Shown here piece after piece: positions 52,961-61,815 of a DNA stretch of 64,000 bases; the stretch's first letter is position 1, and every line of letters starts with the position of its first letter. Below the pieces are notes generated by a model. It was given only the letters and a program-made list of their open reading frames with translations, made no database searches and was not told where the DNA came from. The position numbers and the translations under genes are program-made. The DNA is from JBDTSW01 sp963758845 (lineage in GTDB: Bacteria > Actinomycetota > Thermoleophilia > Solirubrobacterales > 70-9), in assembly GCA_963758845.1 (NCBI GenBank), contig CAVWWX010000002.1, positions 372,001-436,000 of the forward strand, in the 5' to 3' direction.

Positions 52961-53413
52961 ATGCGGCCGACGCGGGCCACCGTCCTCTTCGCGGTCCTGT
53001 TCGCGGCGGCTCTCGCGGCGGCCGTCCTGGTCGTGGGCTCGCGCTCGCCCGAGCTGGTGCTCGAGGTGCAGCGGCTCCCCGAGGTCATCACCCCCAACGG
53101 GGACAACTACCGCGACAAGGCCGAGATCAGGTTCTTTGTGCGCGAGTCCGATCCCCACGCGGAGGTCTACATCGTCGGCCGGGACCTGATCGAGGTTAAG
53201 ACGCTCGACGCGGACGTCGCGCTCGAGAAGGACCAGCCCGTCACCTATTTCTGGGACGCCACCACCGACGACCGCGACCCGGCTCCCACGGGTCGCTACC
53301 GCCTTCGCGTCGTCCTTCCAGACAGCGAGCGGGACATGGTGTACCCGCGCAAGATCGACCTGAAGCGCCCGCCGCCGCGCGACGGGGGCGAGGCGACCGA
53401 GGAAGCCGGCTGA
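52961..53413 (+). CDS. Small secreted or anchored protein with FlgD-like Ig fold
   Basis: 150 residues: N-terminal hydrophobic segment (about 7-27), then LPEVITPNGDNYRDKAEIRFFV and YFWDATTDDRDPAPTGRYRLRVVL, the xSPNGDGxxD and PxGxYxLRV landmarks of FlgD-type Ig domains. It likely sits outside the membrane as a structural module. It overlaps the Wzy gene by one base (TGATG). No catalytic signature. Confidence 0.7.
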   Translation: MRPTRATVLFAVLFAAALAAAVLVVGSRSPELVLEVQRLPEVITPNGDNYRDKAEIRFFVRESDPHAEVYIVGRDLIEVKTLDADVALEKDQPVTYFWDATTDDRDPAPTGRYRLRVVLPDSERDMVYPRKIDLKRPPPRDGGEATEEAG

Positions 53414-54888
53414 TGGCTGATCCCCTCGAGCTGATCGGGATCCTGATCGCCTGCGGCGCCGTGGCGGCTGCGATCCTGGCGCCGAGGGCACGATGGGCGC
53501 CGGCGGCCATCGCGATCGCCCTGATAGCGGCGCCGCTGCTGGTCCTCGGCGACGTCTGGGACGAGCCGCGCGTGGTCGACCTGCGCGACAGCCCGGCGAT
53601 GACCGCCGCGGCCCTTCTCGGGGGCGCCGCCGCGCTCGCGATCGCCGCCGTGATCGCACGCCGCATCTCGTGGGCGTTCCCGGTCGCGGTGTTCGCCGTC
53701 GTCGCGCTGCGGCTGCCACTCCAGCTCGGGGGTGAGACGTCCAACCTGCTGGTGCCCCTCTACTTCGTGATCGCCGCGGGCTTCCTGGGCGGGTTCCGGG
53801 GCGAGATCGCGGCGGGCGGGCGAGACCCGGCGGCCGTCGTCTGGCTGCGGCGGGCCCTGGCGGCGACGCTCGTGCTGTACGCGATCCAGTCCGCCTACAG
53901 CGACGACGTCTCGAACGCGATCGAGAACATCGGCTTCTTCCTCGTCCCCTTCGCGGCGCTGTTCTGCCAGCTCGCCGCGGTGCGCTGGGACGCGACCAAC
54001 CTGCGGGCGGTCGCGATCACGATCGCCGTGGTCATGGCCGGGGCGGCGCTCGTCGGCATCTGGCAGTACGCAGCCCGCGACCTCTTCCTCAACAAGAACC
54101 TCCTCGACTCGAACCAGCTGAAGCCGGCGTTTCGGGTGAACTCGGTGTTCTTCGACCCGAACGTCTTCGGCCGCTATCTGGCGCTCGGCGCGATCACGGT
54201 GTCGGCGGCGGTGGCCTGGTCGCGCGGCGGGCGCTCGGCGTGGCTCGCGACCGGCGCCGGGCTGGTGATGCTGGCCGGGCTGGCGCTCACCTACTCGATC
54301 ACCAGCGTTGCCGGCCTGCTGGCGGGGCTGGGGATCCTGGCTCTGCTGCGCTACGGGATGCGGGGCGCGATCGCCGCCGCGGTGGCGGTCCTGGTGACCG
54401 CCGCGGCGTTCGCCGTGTCCGGCGGCGCCGACCGCTCGGACATCGGCCCGACCCGCGGGATCGCCGAGGAGACCAGCGGGCGCGTGAACCTGCTCGAGGG
54501 CGGGATCGAGCTGATCGAGGACCGGCCGCTCGTGGGCTGGGGGTCGGGCGCGTTCGGCCGGGCCTTCTTCGACCAGGTCCGCGAGACCGAGACGACGGCG
54601 TCGCACTCCGAGCCGATCCAGGTCGCCGCCGAGCAGGGGATCCCGGGCACCCTCCTCTACCTGGCGACGCTCGCCGCGATCCTCTGGGCCCTGTTCGGCG
54701 CCTCGCCGGGGGCGACGGCCGCCAGGGCGGCCGCCGCGGCGGCAGGGGTCGCGCTGATGGTCCACAGTCTGGGGTACGCGGGCTTCTTCACCGACCCGGC
54801 CACCTGGGCGGTGCTGGCGCTGGTGGTCGGCGTCAGGCGCGCCGGCTCCGAGCCGCCGCCGGGGCCGGTCTCGCCTGCGGAGGGTTGA
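53413..54888 (+). CDS. O-antigen ligase/polymerase family protein (Wzy-like)
   Basis: 491 residues with about twelve hydrophobic segments and the Wzy_C signature loop (GWGSGAFGRAFFDQ, then ASHSEPIQVAAEQGIPG) between later segments. It polymerises or ligates lipid-linked glycan units outside the membrane. It is followed by the flippase gene with TGATG overlap, as expected for a Wzx/Wzy pathway. Confidence 0.87.
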   Translation: MADPLELIGILIACGAVAAAILAPRARWAPAAIAIALIAAPLLVLGDVWDEPRVVDLRDSPAMTAAALLGGAAALAIAAVIARRISWAFPVAVFAVVALRLPLQLGGETSNLLVPLYFVIAAGFLGGFRGEIAAGGRDPAAVVWLRRALAATLVLYAIQSAYSDDVSNAIENIGFFLVPFAALFCQLAAVRWDATNLRAVAITIAVVMAGAALVGIWQYAARDLFLNKNLLDSNQLKPAFRVNSVFFDPNVFGRYLALGAITVSAAVAWSRGGRSAWLATGAGLVMLAGLALTYSITSVAGLLAGLGILALLRYGMRGAIAAAVAVLVTAAAFAVSGGADRSDIGPTRGIAEETSGRVNLLEGGIELIEDRPLVGWGSGAFGRAFFDQVRETETTASHSEPIQVAAEQGIPGTLLYLATLAAILWALFGASPGATAARAAAAAAGVALMVHSLGYAGFFTDPATWAVLALVVGVRRAGSEPPPGPVSPAEG

Positions 54889-56477
54889 TGTCCTACCTGC
54901 GCCGGCTGGCGACGACTGGCGCGGCCTACACGGCCTCGAGCGTCGTCGCGAAGCTGATCGCGGTCTTCCTGCTCCCCGTCTACACGGCGTATCTCACCCC
55001 GTCGGACTATGGCGCGGCCGAGGTGATGCTGGCCTCGGTCATCGCCGCGTCGATCGTCGTGCGCTTCGGCGTGATCGAGGCGATCCTGCGCTTCTACTAC
55101 CTGGCGGATGAGCGGCCCGAGCGGGTCGTCGCGACGGGTTTTTCGTCATTGGCGTGGACGACCACGATCGCCGCCGGCGTGGCCCTGGCCTTCGCCGGGC
55201 CGATCTCCGAGGCCCTCCTGGAGGAGCCCGACGCGAGCCTCGCGCGGCTGGCGATCCTGGGCCTGTGGTCGCTGACGCTGTGGGAGTTCGCGCTGACGCT
55301 GTTGCGCCTGGACGAGCGGGCCCGCGCCTACTTCACGATCACGGTGATCAACGTCCTGGCGACGATCCCGGTCACCGTCTACCTGGTGGTGGTCGAAGAC
55401 ATGGGCGCCGACGGGATCCTGCTCGGCACCTTCGGCACCGGGGTCCTCTTCCTCGCCTACCTGCTCTGGCGGGAGCGGAGGCGGCTGAGCCTGCGTCCCG
55501 ATGTGCCCCTGCTGCGGCGGATGGTGCGCTTCGGGCTCCCGACGATGCCGGCCGAGCTGACGCTCTACTCGCTGAACTTCATCGACAGGATCATCATCGT
55601 CCGGCTCGCCGGCCTGGCCGAGGCCGGGCTCTACGCGCTGGCGGTGAAGTTCGCCACCGGGCTTCAGGTGCTGGCCCGCGGGTTCCAGCTGGCGTTCCCG
55701 CCGCTGGCGTACTCGATCCGCGACGACGACGAGGCCCGCGGCGTCTACGCGCTCTTGGTCACCTGGTTCGCGGCGTTGCTGGCCTTCGCGGTCGTGGGGC
55801 TGTGGCTCGAGGCGCGGTGGCTGGTGCGGCTGCTCGCCGCCGACGAGTACTTCCCGGCGTACGAGGCGATCGGGCCGCTGGCCGCCGGGGTCGCTCTCTA
55901 CGCGCTGTATCTGGCGATGGTGGTCGTCCTCGGGCGCACCGGGCGCACCGAGTACGGGCTGCCGGCGACCGCGGCGGCCGTCGTCGTCAACATCGTGCTC
56001 AACCTGATCCTGGTCCCGGAGCAGGGGATAGTGGGCGCCGCGATCGCCCTCGTCGTCTCCTACGTCGTGGTGGTGGTGCTGATGTACCTGTTCACCCAGC
56101 GCCTGTTCGCGGTGCCCTACGAGTGGCGCCGGCTGGGGCTGGTGCTTGCGGTGTCGGGCGGGCTGATCGCCGTCGGCGAGGCGGTGATGCCCACGGCCGG
56201 CCTCGGCGGCTTCGCCGGGAGGCTCGTGCTGTGGCTGGCGTTCCCGGTGGCGCTGTGGGCGTTCGGCTTCCTGAGCACCGAGGAGCGTGGGGAGATCAGG
56301 CGGTGGATGGAGCCTGGGGCGATCAGCTCACGCCTTGCCGAGCTGCGAAGCGCCTCCGGTAGCGGTGAGGGAGAGCGGCCTGGGGGCGAGGAAGCGGCTC
56401 GCGACGTGGATCCGCACCACGGCGACGTCCCCGAGACCTACGAGCAGGCTTCGCGCGACTCGGACCGCAACTTCTAG
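54888..56477 (+). CDS. Lipopolysaccharide/polysaccharide flippase (Wzx-like, MATE/MOP superfamily)
   Basis: 529 residues, about twelve to fourteen membrane segments. Family start LATTGAAYTASSVVAKLIAV and later RFGLPTMPAELTLYSLNFID, then GLYALAVKFATGLQV. It translocates the undecaprenyl-linked repeat unit to the outer face. The long hydrophilic tail (about 480-529) is Glu/Arg-rich. Start ATG at 54888 overlapping the Wzy stop. Confidence 0.9.
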   Translation: MSYLRRLATTGAAYTASSVVAKLIAVFLLPVYTAYLTPSDYGAAEVMLASVIAASIVVRFGVIEAILRFYYLADERPERVVATGFSSLAWTTTIAAGVALAFAGPISEALLEEPDASLARLAILGLWSLTLWEFALTLLRLDERARAYFTITVINVLATIPVTVYLVVVEDMGADGILLGTFGTGVLFLAYLLWRERRRLSLRPDVPLLRRMVRFGLPTMPAELTLYSLNFIDRIIIVRLAGLAEAGLYALAVKFATGLQVLARGFQLAFPPLAYSIRDDDEARGVYALLVTWFAALLAFAVVGLWLEARWLVRLLAADEYFPAYEAIGPLAAGVALYALYLAMVVVLGRTGRTEYGLPATAAAVVVNIVLNLILVPEQGIVGAAIALVVSYVVVVVLMYLFTQRLFAVPYEWRRLGLVLAVSGGLIAVGEAVMPTAGLGGFAGRLVLWLAFPVALWAFGFLSTEERGEIRRWMEPGAISSRLAELRSASGSGEGERPGGEEAARDVDPHHGDVPETYEQASRDSDRNF

Positions 56478-56490
56478 GGGGCAACGCGGC

Positions 56491-56515
56491 GAAGCGTCCA
56501 CTATTTGGACGCTTC
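56491..56515. terminator. Bidirectional terminator hairpin
   Basis: Perfect 10-bp stem GAAGCGTCCA-CTATT-TGGACGCTTC between the convergent flippase and glycosyltransferase genes; the stop of the latter is in the loop. No T-run on either side. Confidence 0.6.
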
Positions 56516-57484
56516 GTTACCTCGCATCGCTTGGGCGTTCGCGAGGCGCCGGTTGTAGGTCTCCGCGGCCTCGGCGAGGCCCTCGCCCTGCCACGGGCGC
56601 AGGGCGCGGCGGGCGTGCAGCCAATAGAGGCGGGGGGAGTGGCCGGGCATGACGAGCGCGGCCACGGCGCGCGGCAGATAGCTCCAAGCCGAGAGCACGC
56701 GGGCGATTGCGGCCGCCGCGCGGCCGTGATGGGTTCGCATGTAGAGGTCGCGGCCGCGGTGGAACTCGGTCACGCGGCGCTGGCCGCCGGAGAGGTCGGT
56801 GGCCAGCTGCTCGTGGTGGATGGCGCTGGCCGCGGGCACGAAGAGGATCTCGAAGCCGGCGTCTCGCAGGCGCTTGCAGAAGTCGGTCTCGTCGGAGTAG
56901 ACGAAGAACCGGGGGTCGAGGTAGCCGACTAGCTCGGCCGCCTCGCGGCGGACCAGCATCGCCGCCGACTGGACCCATCCCACCTGGCGGGTCTCGGAGC
57001 CCCCACTCTCGGTGACCAGCGCCCGGTGCAGGAACAGCGCCTGCGCGACCGAGGTGCCGAGCCCGGGCAGGCGCCACGCGCAGGGCTGCTTGGAGCCGTC
57101 GGGCGCGAGTAGCTGCGCTCCGGCCGCCGCGGCGCCGGGGTCGGCGCCCAGCGCCGCGACGAGGGCCGCGGCCGCGCCCGGGCGCAGCTCGGAGTCCTCG
57201 TTCAACAGCAGGCACAGCTCGCCGCCGGCCTCGCGCAGAAGCAGCGAGTCGTTTTCGGCCTTGCCGGCGCGCCGGTCGCGCTCGATCAGCCGCACGCGCT
57301 CGCCGAACGGTCCCGCTCCCCGGATCCAGGCGCGGACCGCCTCGGCCGAGCCGTCGTCGGAGGCGTTGTCGAGCACGAGCAGCTCGTGCTCTGCCTCGCG
57401 GGGGTGGGTGTCGCGGATCGCCCCCAGGCAGGCGAGAAGGTCCTCCCGGCCGTTGGTGTTGACCACGCAGTAGGTCAGCCGCAT
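56501..57484 (-). CDS. Family 2 glycosyltransferase (rhamnosyltransferase-like)
   Basis: 327 residues, GT-A fold: YCVVNTNGREDLLACLGAI, VLDNASDDGSAEAV, LLLNEDSELRPGAA (metal site) and FFVYSDETDFCKRLRDAGF, typical of the WbbL/rhamnosyltransferase group. It is the only gene of the block on the minus strand, with a 17-base divergent gap to the next transferase. The sugar is unknown. Confidence 0.9.
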   Translation of the reverse strand: MRLTYCVVNTNGREDLLACLGAIRDTHPREAEHELLVLDNASDDGSAEAVRAWIRGAGPFGERVRLIERDRRAGKAENDSLLLREAGGELCLLLNEDSELRPGAAAALVAALGADPGAAAAGAQLLAPDGSKQPCAWRLPGLGTSVAQALFLHRALVTESGGSETRQVGWVQSAAMLVRREAAELVGYLDPRFFVYSDETDFCKRLRDAGFEILFVPAASAIHHEQLATDLSGGQRRVTEFHRGRDLYMRTHHGRAAAAIARVLSAWSYLPRAVAALVMPGHSPRLYWLHARRALRPWQGEGLAEAAETYNRRLANAQAMRGNEASK

Positions 57485-57501
57485 CGCCAGAATCCTCTCG
57501 G

Positions 57502-58620
57502 ATGCGAGTGCAGATCGTCGACCCCCCGGCCTACACGCCGCCGTACGACCGCTGCCTGTGCGCCGCGCTGGCCCGCGCCGGCGCCCAGGTCGAGCTGCTC
57601 ACCAGCCCTTTCGCCCACGCCTCCGTGCCCGCGGCCGACGGCTACCGGGTCACCGAGGCCTTCCACCGCCGCGCCGCCGCCCTCGACCCGAGCTCGCGCG
57701 CGCGACGGCCGCTGCGCGCCGCCGAGCACTTCACCGACATGGTGCGCTGGCGCCGCGCAGGGGCCGACGCCGACATGGTGCACCTGCAGTGGTCGGCGAT
57801 CCCAGCGCTCGACCGGCACCTGCTGCCCGCTGGCGCGCCGCTGGCCGCCACCGCGCACGCGCTTCCTCCTGCTCGTGGCTGGCGCCGCCCGGGCGCCCTG
57901 GGGCTGCGCGGCCTCTTTCGCCGGATGGACGCGGTGATCGCCCTCTCCGAGCACGGGGCCGCCTCGATTCACGAATCCACGGGCATCCCGCCCGAGCGCA
58001 TCCGGGTGATTCCGCATGGGCCGTTCGACTACCTGACGCGCATCCCCGACGAGGCCCCGCTCCCCGCTGACCTGGCCGCGGTCGAGGGCCCGGTCGTCCT
58101 CTCCTTCGGGCTGATCCGCCCCTACAAGGCGCCGGACCTGCTGCTGGAGGCGTTTCGCCAGATCGAGGGGGCCGAGCTGTGGATGGTGGGCAGGCCGCTG
58201 GGAGTCGACATGGGCCGCCTGCGCGCCCTGGCGGCGGCCTGCCGTTCCACCGTCCGCTTCGTCCCGCGCTTCGTCGAGGACCGCGAGGTCGCTGCCTTCT
58301 TCCGCCGCGCCGACCTCGTCGTCCTGCCCTATCGCGAGGCCGAGCAGTCGGGCGTGCTCTACACCGCGCTGCCCTTCGGCAAGGCGATCGTGATGAGCGA
58401 CGTCGGAGGTTTCGGCGAGGTGGCCGCGGCGGGAGCGGGCCGCCTGGTTCCGCCAGGCGACGCCGGGGCGCTGCACGACGCCCTGGCCGAGCTGGTCGCC
58501 GACGAGCCCGCTCGCCGGCGCCTCGGCGAGGCAGCGCTGGCCGCCGCCGCAGGTCCCAACTCCTGGGACGAGATCGCACGGCGTCACCTGGCGCTCTACC
58601 GGGAGCTGGTGGCGTCGTGA
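57502..58620 (+). CDS. Family 4 glycosyltransferase
   Basis: 372 residues, GT-B fold: HLQWSAIPALDRHLLP, the SEHGAASIHESTG...IRVIPHGPF linker, VLSFGLIRPYKAPDLLLEAF (start of the C-terminal domain) and YREAEQSGVLYTALPFGK (E-x7-E). Retaining transferase acting on the cytoplasmic face. Overlaps the next gene by GTGA. Confidence 0.9.
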   Translation: MRVQIVDPPAYTPPYDRCLCAALARAGAQVELLTSPFAHASVPAADGYRVTEAFHRRAAALDPSSRARRPLRAAEHFTDMVRWRRAGADADMVHLQWSAIPALDRHLLPAGAPLAATAHALPPARGWRRPGALGLRGLFRRMDAVIALSEHGAASIHESTGIPPERIRVIPHGPFDYLTRIPDEAPLPADLAAVEGPVVLSFGLIRPYKAPDLLLEAFRQIEGAELWMVGRPLGVDMGRLRALAAACRSTVRFVPRFVEDREVAAFFRRADLVVLPYREAEQSGVLYTALPFGKAIVMSDVGGFGEVAAAGAGRLVPPGDAGALHDALAELVADEPARRRLGEAALAAAAGPNSWDEIARRHLALYRELVAS

Positions 58621-59753
58621 CCGCCGCCGCCGAGGTCGCGTTCTGGTTGGCCGCCGGACTGCTCGTCTACACGCACCTGGGCTATCCGCTGGTCCTGGCT
58701 GGGCTGACCCGGCTGCGCGCGCAACCCGAGGCGAAGGCGCCGTTGTCGGACGGCGAGCTGCCGCGCGTCGCCGTGATCGTCGCCGCCCACGACGAGGAGG
58801 CGGTGATCGAGCGGCGGGTGGCCAACCTGCTGGCGGTCGACTACCCGCGCGACCGCTACGTGGTGATCGTGGCCTCCGACGGCTCGGAGGACCGCACCGC
58901 CGAGCTGGCTCGGGCGGCGGGCGCCGATAGCGTCCTCGAGCTGGCGCGCGGGGGCAAGGACGCGGCGCTCGACGCGGCGGTTCGCGCCAGCCAGAGCGAG
59001 GTGCTCGCCTTCTCCGACGCGAACTGCGAGTGGGAGCCCGACGCCCTGCGCCAGCTGGTGGCGAGGATCGCCGATCCCAAGGTCGGTTACGTGTGCGGGC
59101 AGGTGCGCTTTCGCCCCCAGGGGGGCACCAACCAGGAGGGCCTGTACTGGCGATACGAGATGGCGGTGCGCTCGCTGGAGTCCCGGCTGGCGGGCGTCAC
59201 CGCCGGAAACGGGGCGATCAACGCGGTCCGCCGCGAGGCCTACGTGTTCGTCGACTCGACGGCCGGCCACGATCTGCTGTTCCCGTTCCAGATGGTCAAG
59301 CGGGGGCTGCGCGCGGTCTATGAGCCCGAGGCCAGGGCGTCGGAGTTGATGACGGCGGACGTCGGCGACGAGTTTCGCCGCAAGCGCCGGATGATGACCG
59401 GCTCCTGGGCCGCGATGCTGGCGGCCGGGATGCTCTCGCCGCGTGGCTACCCGCCGCTGTATGCGTTCGAGATCGCGTCGCACCGGCTGCTGCGTTATCT
59501 GTCGCCGATCCTGCACCTGGTTGTGCTTGGCCTCAACCTGGCGCTGCTCGGCGAGGGAACGGTCTACACCGTCACCCTGGCGGCGCAGCTGGCGCTGCTC
59601 GCTGCCGCAGCGCTGGGCTCGGTCTGGCCGCTGCGCCCCCTGCAGGTGGCGCACTACTACGTCGCCGTCACGGCGGCCTCGGCGCTGGGCCTGTGGGACT
59701 ACCTGCGCCAGGGCCTGCCGCCCACCTGGGAGAAGGCCGAGGGAACTCGGTGA
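58617..59753 (+). CDS. Membrane-bound family 2 glycosyltransferase
   Basis: 378 residues: N-terminal hydrophobic segment (about 5-25), the GT-A core VAVIVAAHDEEAVIERRV, VASDGSEDRTAEL, LAFSDANCEWEPD, TAGNGAINAVRRE and QEGLYWRYEMAV, then two or three C-terminal membrane segments (about 295-365). Similar to processive or polyprenyl-sugar-forming GT2 enzymes. GTG start overlapping the GT4 stop. Confidence 0.9.
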   Translation: MTAAAEVAFWLAAGLLVYTHLGYPLVLAGLTRLRAQPEAKAPLSDGELPRVAVIVAAHDEEAVIERRVANLLAVDYPRDRYVVIVASDGSEDRTAELARAAGADSVLELARGGKDAALDAAVRASQSEVLAFSDANCEWEPDALRQLVARIADPKVGYVCGQVRFRPQGGTNQEGLYWRYEMAVRSLESRLAGVTAGNGAINAVRREAYVFVDSTAGHDLLFPFQMVKRGLRAVYEPEARASELMTADVGDEFRRKRRMMTGSWAAMLAAGMLSPRGYPPLYAFEIASHRLLRYLSPILHLVVLGLNLALLGEGTVYTVTLAAQLALLAAAALGSVWPLRPLQVAHYYVAVTAASALGLWDYLRQGLPPTWEKAEGTR

Positions 59754-60328
59754 GCGCCGCCCGCGGCCTGCCCCGCGCAGCCAACGTCGCCATCGCCGTC
59801 CTCGGCCTGGTCGTGCTCTCACCCCTGCTCGCGATCGCGGCGGTCGCGATCAAGCTCGACTCGCGCGGGCCGGTCATCTATCGCCAGCGCCGCGCCGGGA
59901 AGGACGGGCGGCCCTTCGACCTGCTGAAGCTCCGGACGATGCACCCCGGGGCCGATCCGGTTGGCGTCGGCACTCCCGTCCTCGAGGGTGATCCGCGCGT
60001 GACCCGGATCGGCGGGTTCCTGCGACGGCTCTCGCTGGACGAGCTGCCCAACCTGGTGAACGTGCTGCGTGGCGAGCTGGCGATCGTCGGCCCGCGCCCG
60101 ACGCTCGAGGCTCAGGTCGAGCAGTACACGCCGCGCCAGCGCCGGCGGCTGGAGGTCCGCCCCGGCATCACCGGCTGGGCGCAGGTGAACGGCCGCGCCG
60201 GCATTCCCTGGGAGGAGCGAATCGAGCTGGACGTCTGGTACGTCGACCACCGCTCGCCGCTGCTCGACCTCCGCATCCTCGCGCGCACCGCCGGGCGGCT
60301 CTTGACCGGCCACGGGCTATACGGATGA
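59750..60328 (+). CDS. Initiating sugar-phosphate transferase (undecaprenyl-phosphate, WcaJ/PglC type)
   Basis: 192-residue monotopic phosphoglycosyl transferase that loads the first sugar phosphate on undecaprenyl phosphate. N-terminal re-entrant helix (about 14-33), KLRTMHPGADP, the catalytic RLSLDELPNLVNVLRGELA (Asp-Glu dyad) and IVGPRPTLEAQVEQY, RPGITGWAQVNGR. It completes the set initiation (here), extension (GTs), flip (Wzx), polymerise (Wzy). GTG start overlapping the previous stop. Confidence 0.94.
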   Translation: MSAARGLPRAANVAIAVLGLVVLSPLLAIAAVAIKLDSRGPVIYRQRRAGKDGRPFDLLKLRTMHPGADPVGVGTPVLEGDPRVTRIGGFLRRLSLDELPNLVNVLRGELAIVGPRPTLEAQVEQYTPRQRRRLEVRPGITGWAQVNGRAGIPWEERIELDVWYVDHRSPLLDLRILARTAGRLLTGHGLYG

Positions 60329-60354
60329 GCGCAGGCGGCCGGCGCTCGATGATC

Positions 60355-60360
60355 TAGCCT
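60355..60360 (+). promoter_or_regulatory. -10 element for the GNAT gene
   Basis: TAGCCT eight bases before the ATG at 60369, in the 40-base gap after the sugar-phosphate transferase. Confidence 0.4.
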
Positions 60361-60368
60361 CACGCGCG

Positions 60369-60905
60369 ATGGCCGCCGAGGTGAGGCTCCGCGACTTCGA
60401 ACCGGGCGACGCGCCAGCGGTCCACCGCTGGTTCAACGACGAGCAGGTCACCGCCGACCTGGTCGGGCGCCGCGACGGGTTCAGCATGGGCGACGCCGAG
60501 GGCTGGGTCGACCGCGCGATGGACACGACGCGGGACCGCAAGTGGGCGATCACGATCGACGGTTCCGGCGACGCGGTCGGCTTCGTCGCGCTCTTCGGCC
60601 TGGACCGCGACGTCGGCCCCGAGCTGGCGGTGCTGGTGGGCGAGCCGGCCGCCTGGGGCAAGGGAGTCGCCCGCCAGGCCGAGCGCCAGGCCTGCGTCCA
60701 CGCCTTCCGCGAGCTCGGGACGCACCGGATCCACGCCGAGATCCCGGCCACCAACCAGGCGGCGCAGAAGGTCGTGACCTCGCTGGGCTTTCGCCAGGAG
60801 GGGCTGATGAAGGGAGCGATCATCCGCGGCGACGAGGCGATCGACAACCAGATCTGGGGGCTGCTTCCCGAGGACCTCACCGGTTTCGAAGACGGTGCGG
60901 GCTGA
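60369..60905 (+). CDS. GNAT acetyltransferase (RimJ/RimL-like)
   Basis: 178 residues: VRLRDFEPGDAPAVHRWFND, VLVGEPAAWGKGVARQAERQ (acetyl-CoA loop, GKGVAR) and ATNQAAQKVVTSLGFRQEG. In sugar clusters such enzymes acetylate amino sugars, which would fit the CapD-like dehydratase product; ribosomal or antibiotic targets are also possible. Its 3' end overlaps the next gene by 11 bases. Confidence 0.85.
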   Translation: MAAEVRLRDFEPGDAPAVHRWFNDEQVTADLVGRRDGFSMGDAEGWVDRAMDTTRDRKWAITIDGSGDAVGFVALFGLDRDVGPELAVLVGEPAAWGKGVARQAERQACVHAFRELGTHRIHAEIPATNQAAQKVVTSLGFRQEGLMKGAIIRGDEAIDNQIWGLLPEDLTGFEDGAG

Positions 60906-61815
60906 GCTTCACGCCGACGGCGGCGACGCGGCGGCGAGCGAGGACTTCTTTCGCTCCCGCGATTTCCTCGTCGCCGAGGGGGTCACGCACACGCTCGAGG
61001 CCGGGCCGGCGCGGATCCCGGTGATCGTCCGGGAGGTACCGGATGCCGGCGGGCTCGTCGATGCGATCTCCCCGTACGGGTACCCGGGCGCGACTATCGC
61101 GGACGACGTGCCGCCCGACCCGGGCGCGATCGATTGGGCGCCGACGGGCCTCGTGAGCGTCTTCGTGCGCGACCGGATCGGGAGCCCGCCCGCGTTCGCC
61201 GGCGGCACCGAGCGCTCCGTCGTGCAGGTGCACGACCCGTCGCTGGAGCGCAGCGTGCGTTCGCGCCTGGCCGAGCAGATCCGAAGCAACGAGCGGGCGG
61301 GGTGGGCGGTCGCGGTGTCGCCGGGCCCGCGGGCGGGGGCCGAGGCCCGCGAGTCCTTCCACGCCCTCTACACGCAGACGATGCAGCGAACTGAGGCCGC
61401 CACGCGCTACTTCTTCGGCCTTCCATACTTCGCCGGCGTCCTCGCGGGCGAGGCCACCTGGCTCCTGGAGGCCAGCAACGACGGCGACGTGGGCGCCGGC
61501 GCGATCGTGGTGCGCTCCGACGGGCTCCTGCACTACTACCTGGGCGGCACCGCGGACGCCGCGCTCGACGCGTCCCCGTTCAAGAACGTGGTCGCGGGGA
61601 TGATGGACCTGGCCGACGAGCTCGCGACGCCGCTCAACCTGGGTGGCGGGGTCGCGCCCGGCGACGGCCTGGAGGCCTTCAAGCGCGGCTTCGCCAACGC
61701 CGAGTTGCCCTTCGTGACGCACGAGCTGGTCTGTGACCGGGAGGCCTACGAACGCCTCTCGCCGCCGGACGCGGGCAGCTTCTTCCCGGCGTACCGGGCC
61801 CCGCAGGTCGGCTAG
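60895..61815 (+). CDS. FemAB/GNAT-like transferase
   Basis: 306 residues, likely a double-GNAT fold of the FemAB/peptidoglycan-bridge or methicillin-resistance-like group: SPYGYPGATI in the N-terminal half, then FHALYTQTMQRTEAATRYFFG, WLLEASNDGDVGAGAIVVRS, HYYLGGTADAA and LNLGGGVAPGDGLEAFKRGFA. FemAB-like proteins transfer aminoacyl groups from tRNA, others acylate surface glycans. GTG start within the GNAT gene. Convergent with the amidase gene, overlapping by four bases. Confidence 0.78.
   Translation: MRAELHADGGDAAASEDFFRSRDFLVAEGVTHTLEAGPARIPVIVREVPDAGGLVDAISPYGYPGATIADDVPPDPGAIDWAPTGLVSVFVRDRIGSPPAFAGGTERSVVQVHDPSLERSVRSRLAEQIRSNERAGWAVAVSPGPRAGAEARESFHALYTQTMQRTEAATRYFFGLPYFAGVLAGEATWLLEASNDGDVGAGAIVVRSDGLLHYYLGGTADAALDASPFKNVVAGMMDLADELATPLNLGGGVAPGDGLEAFKRGFANAELPFVTHELVCDREAYERLSPPDAGSFFPAYRAPQVG

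Noticed and set aside
61812..61815. Overlap of the convergent FemAB-like and amidase genes as an assembly problem
   Set aside because: A four-base 3' overlap is normal in this compact genome; both proteins end as expected.
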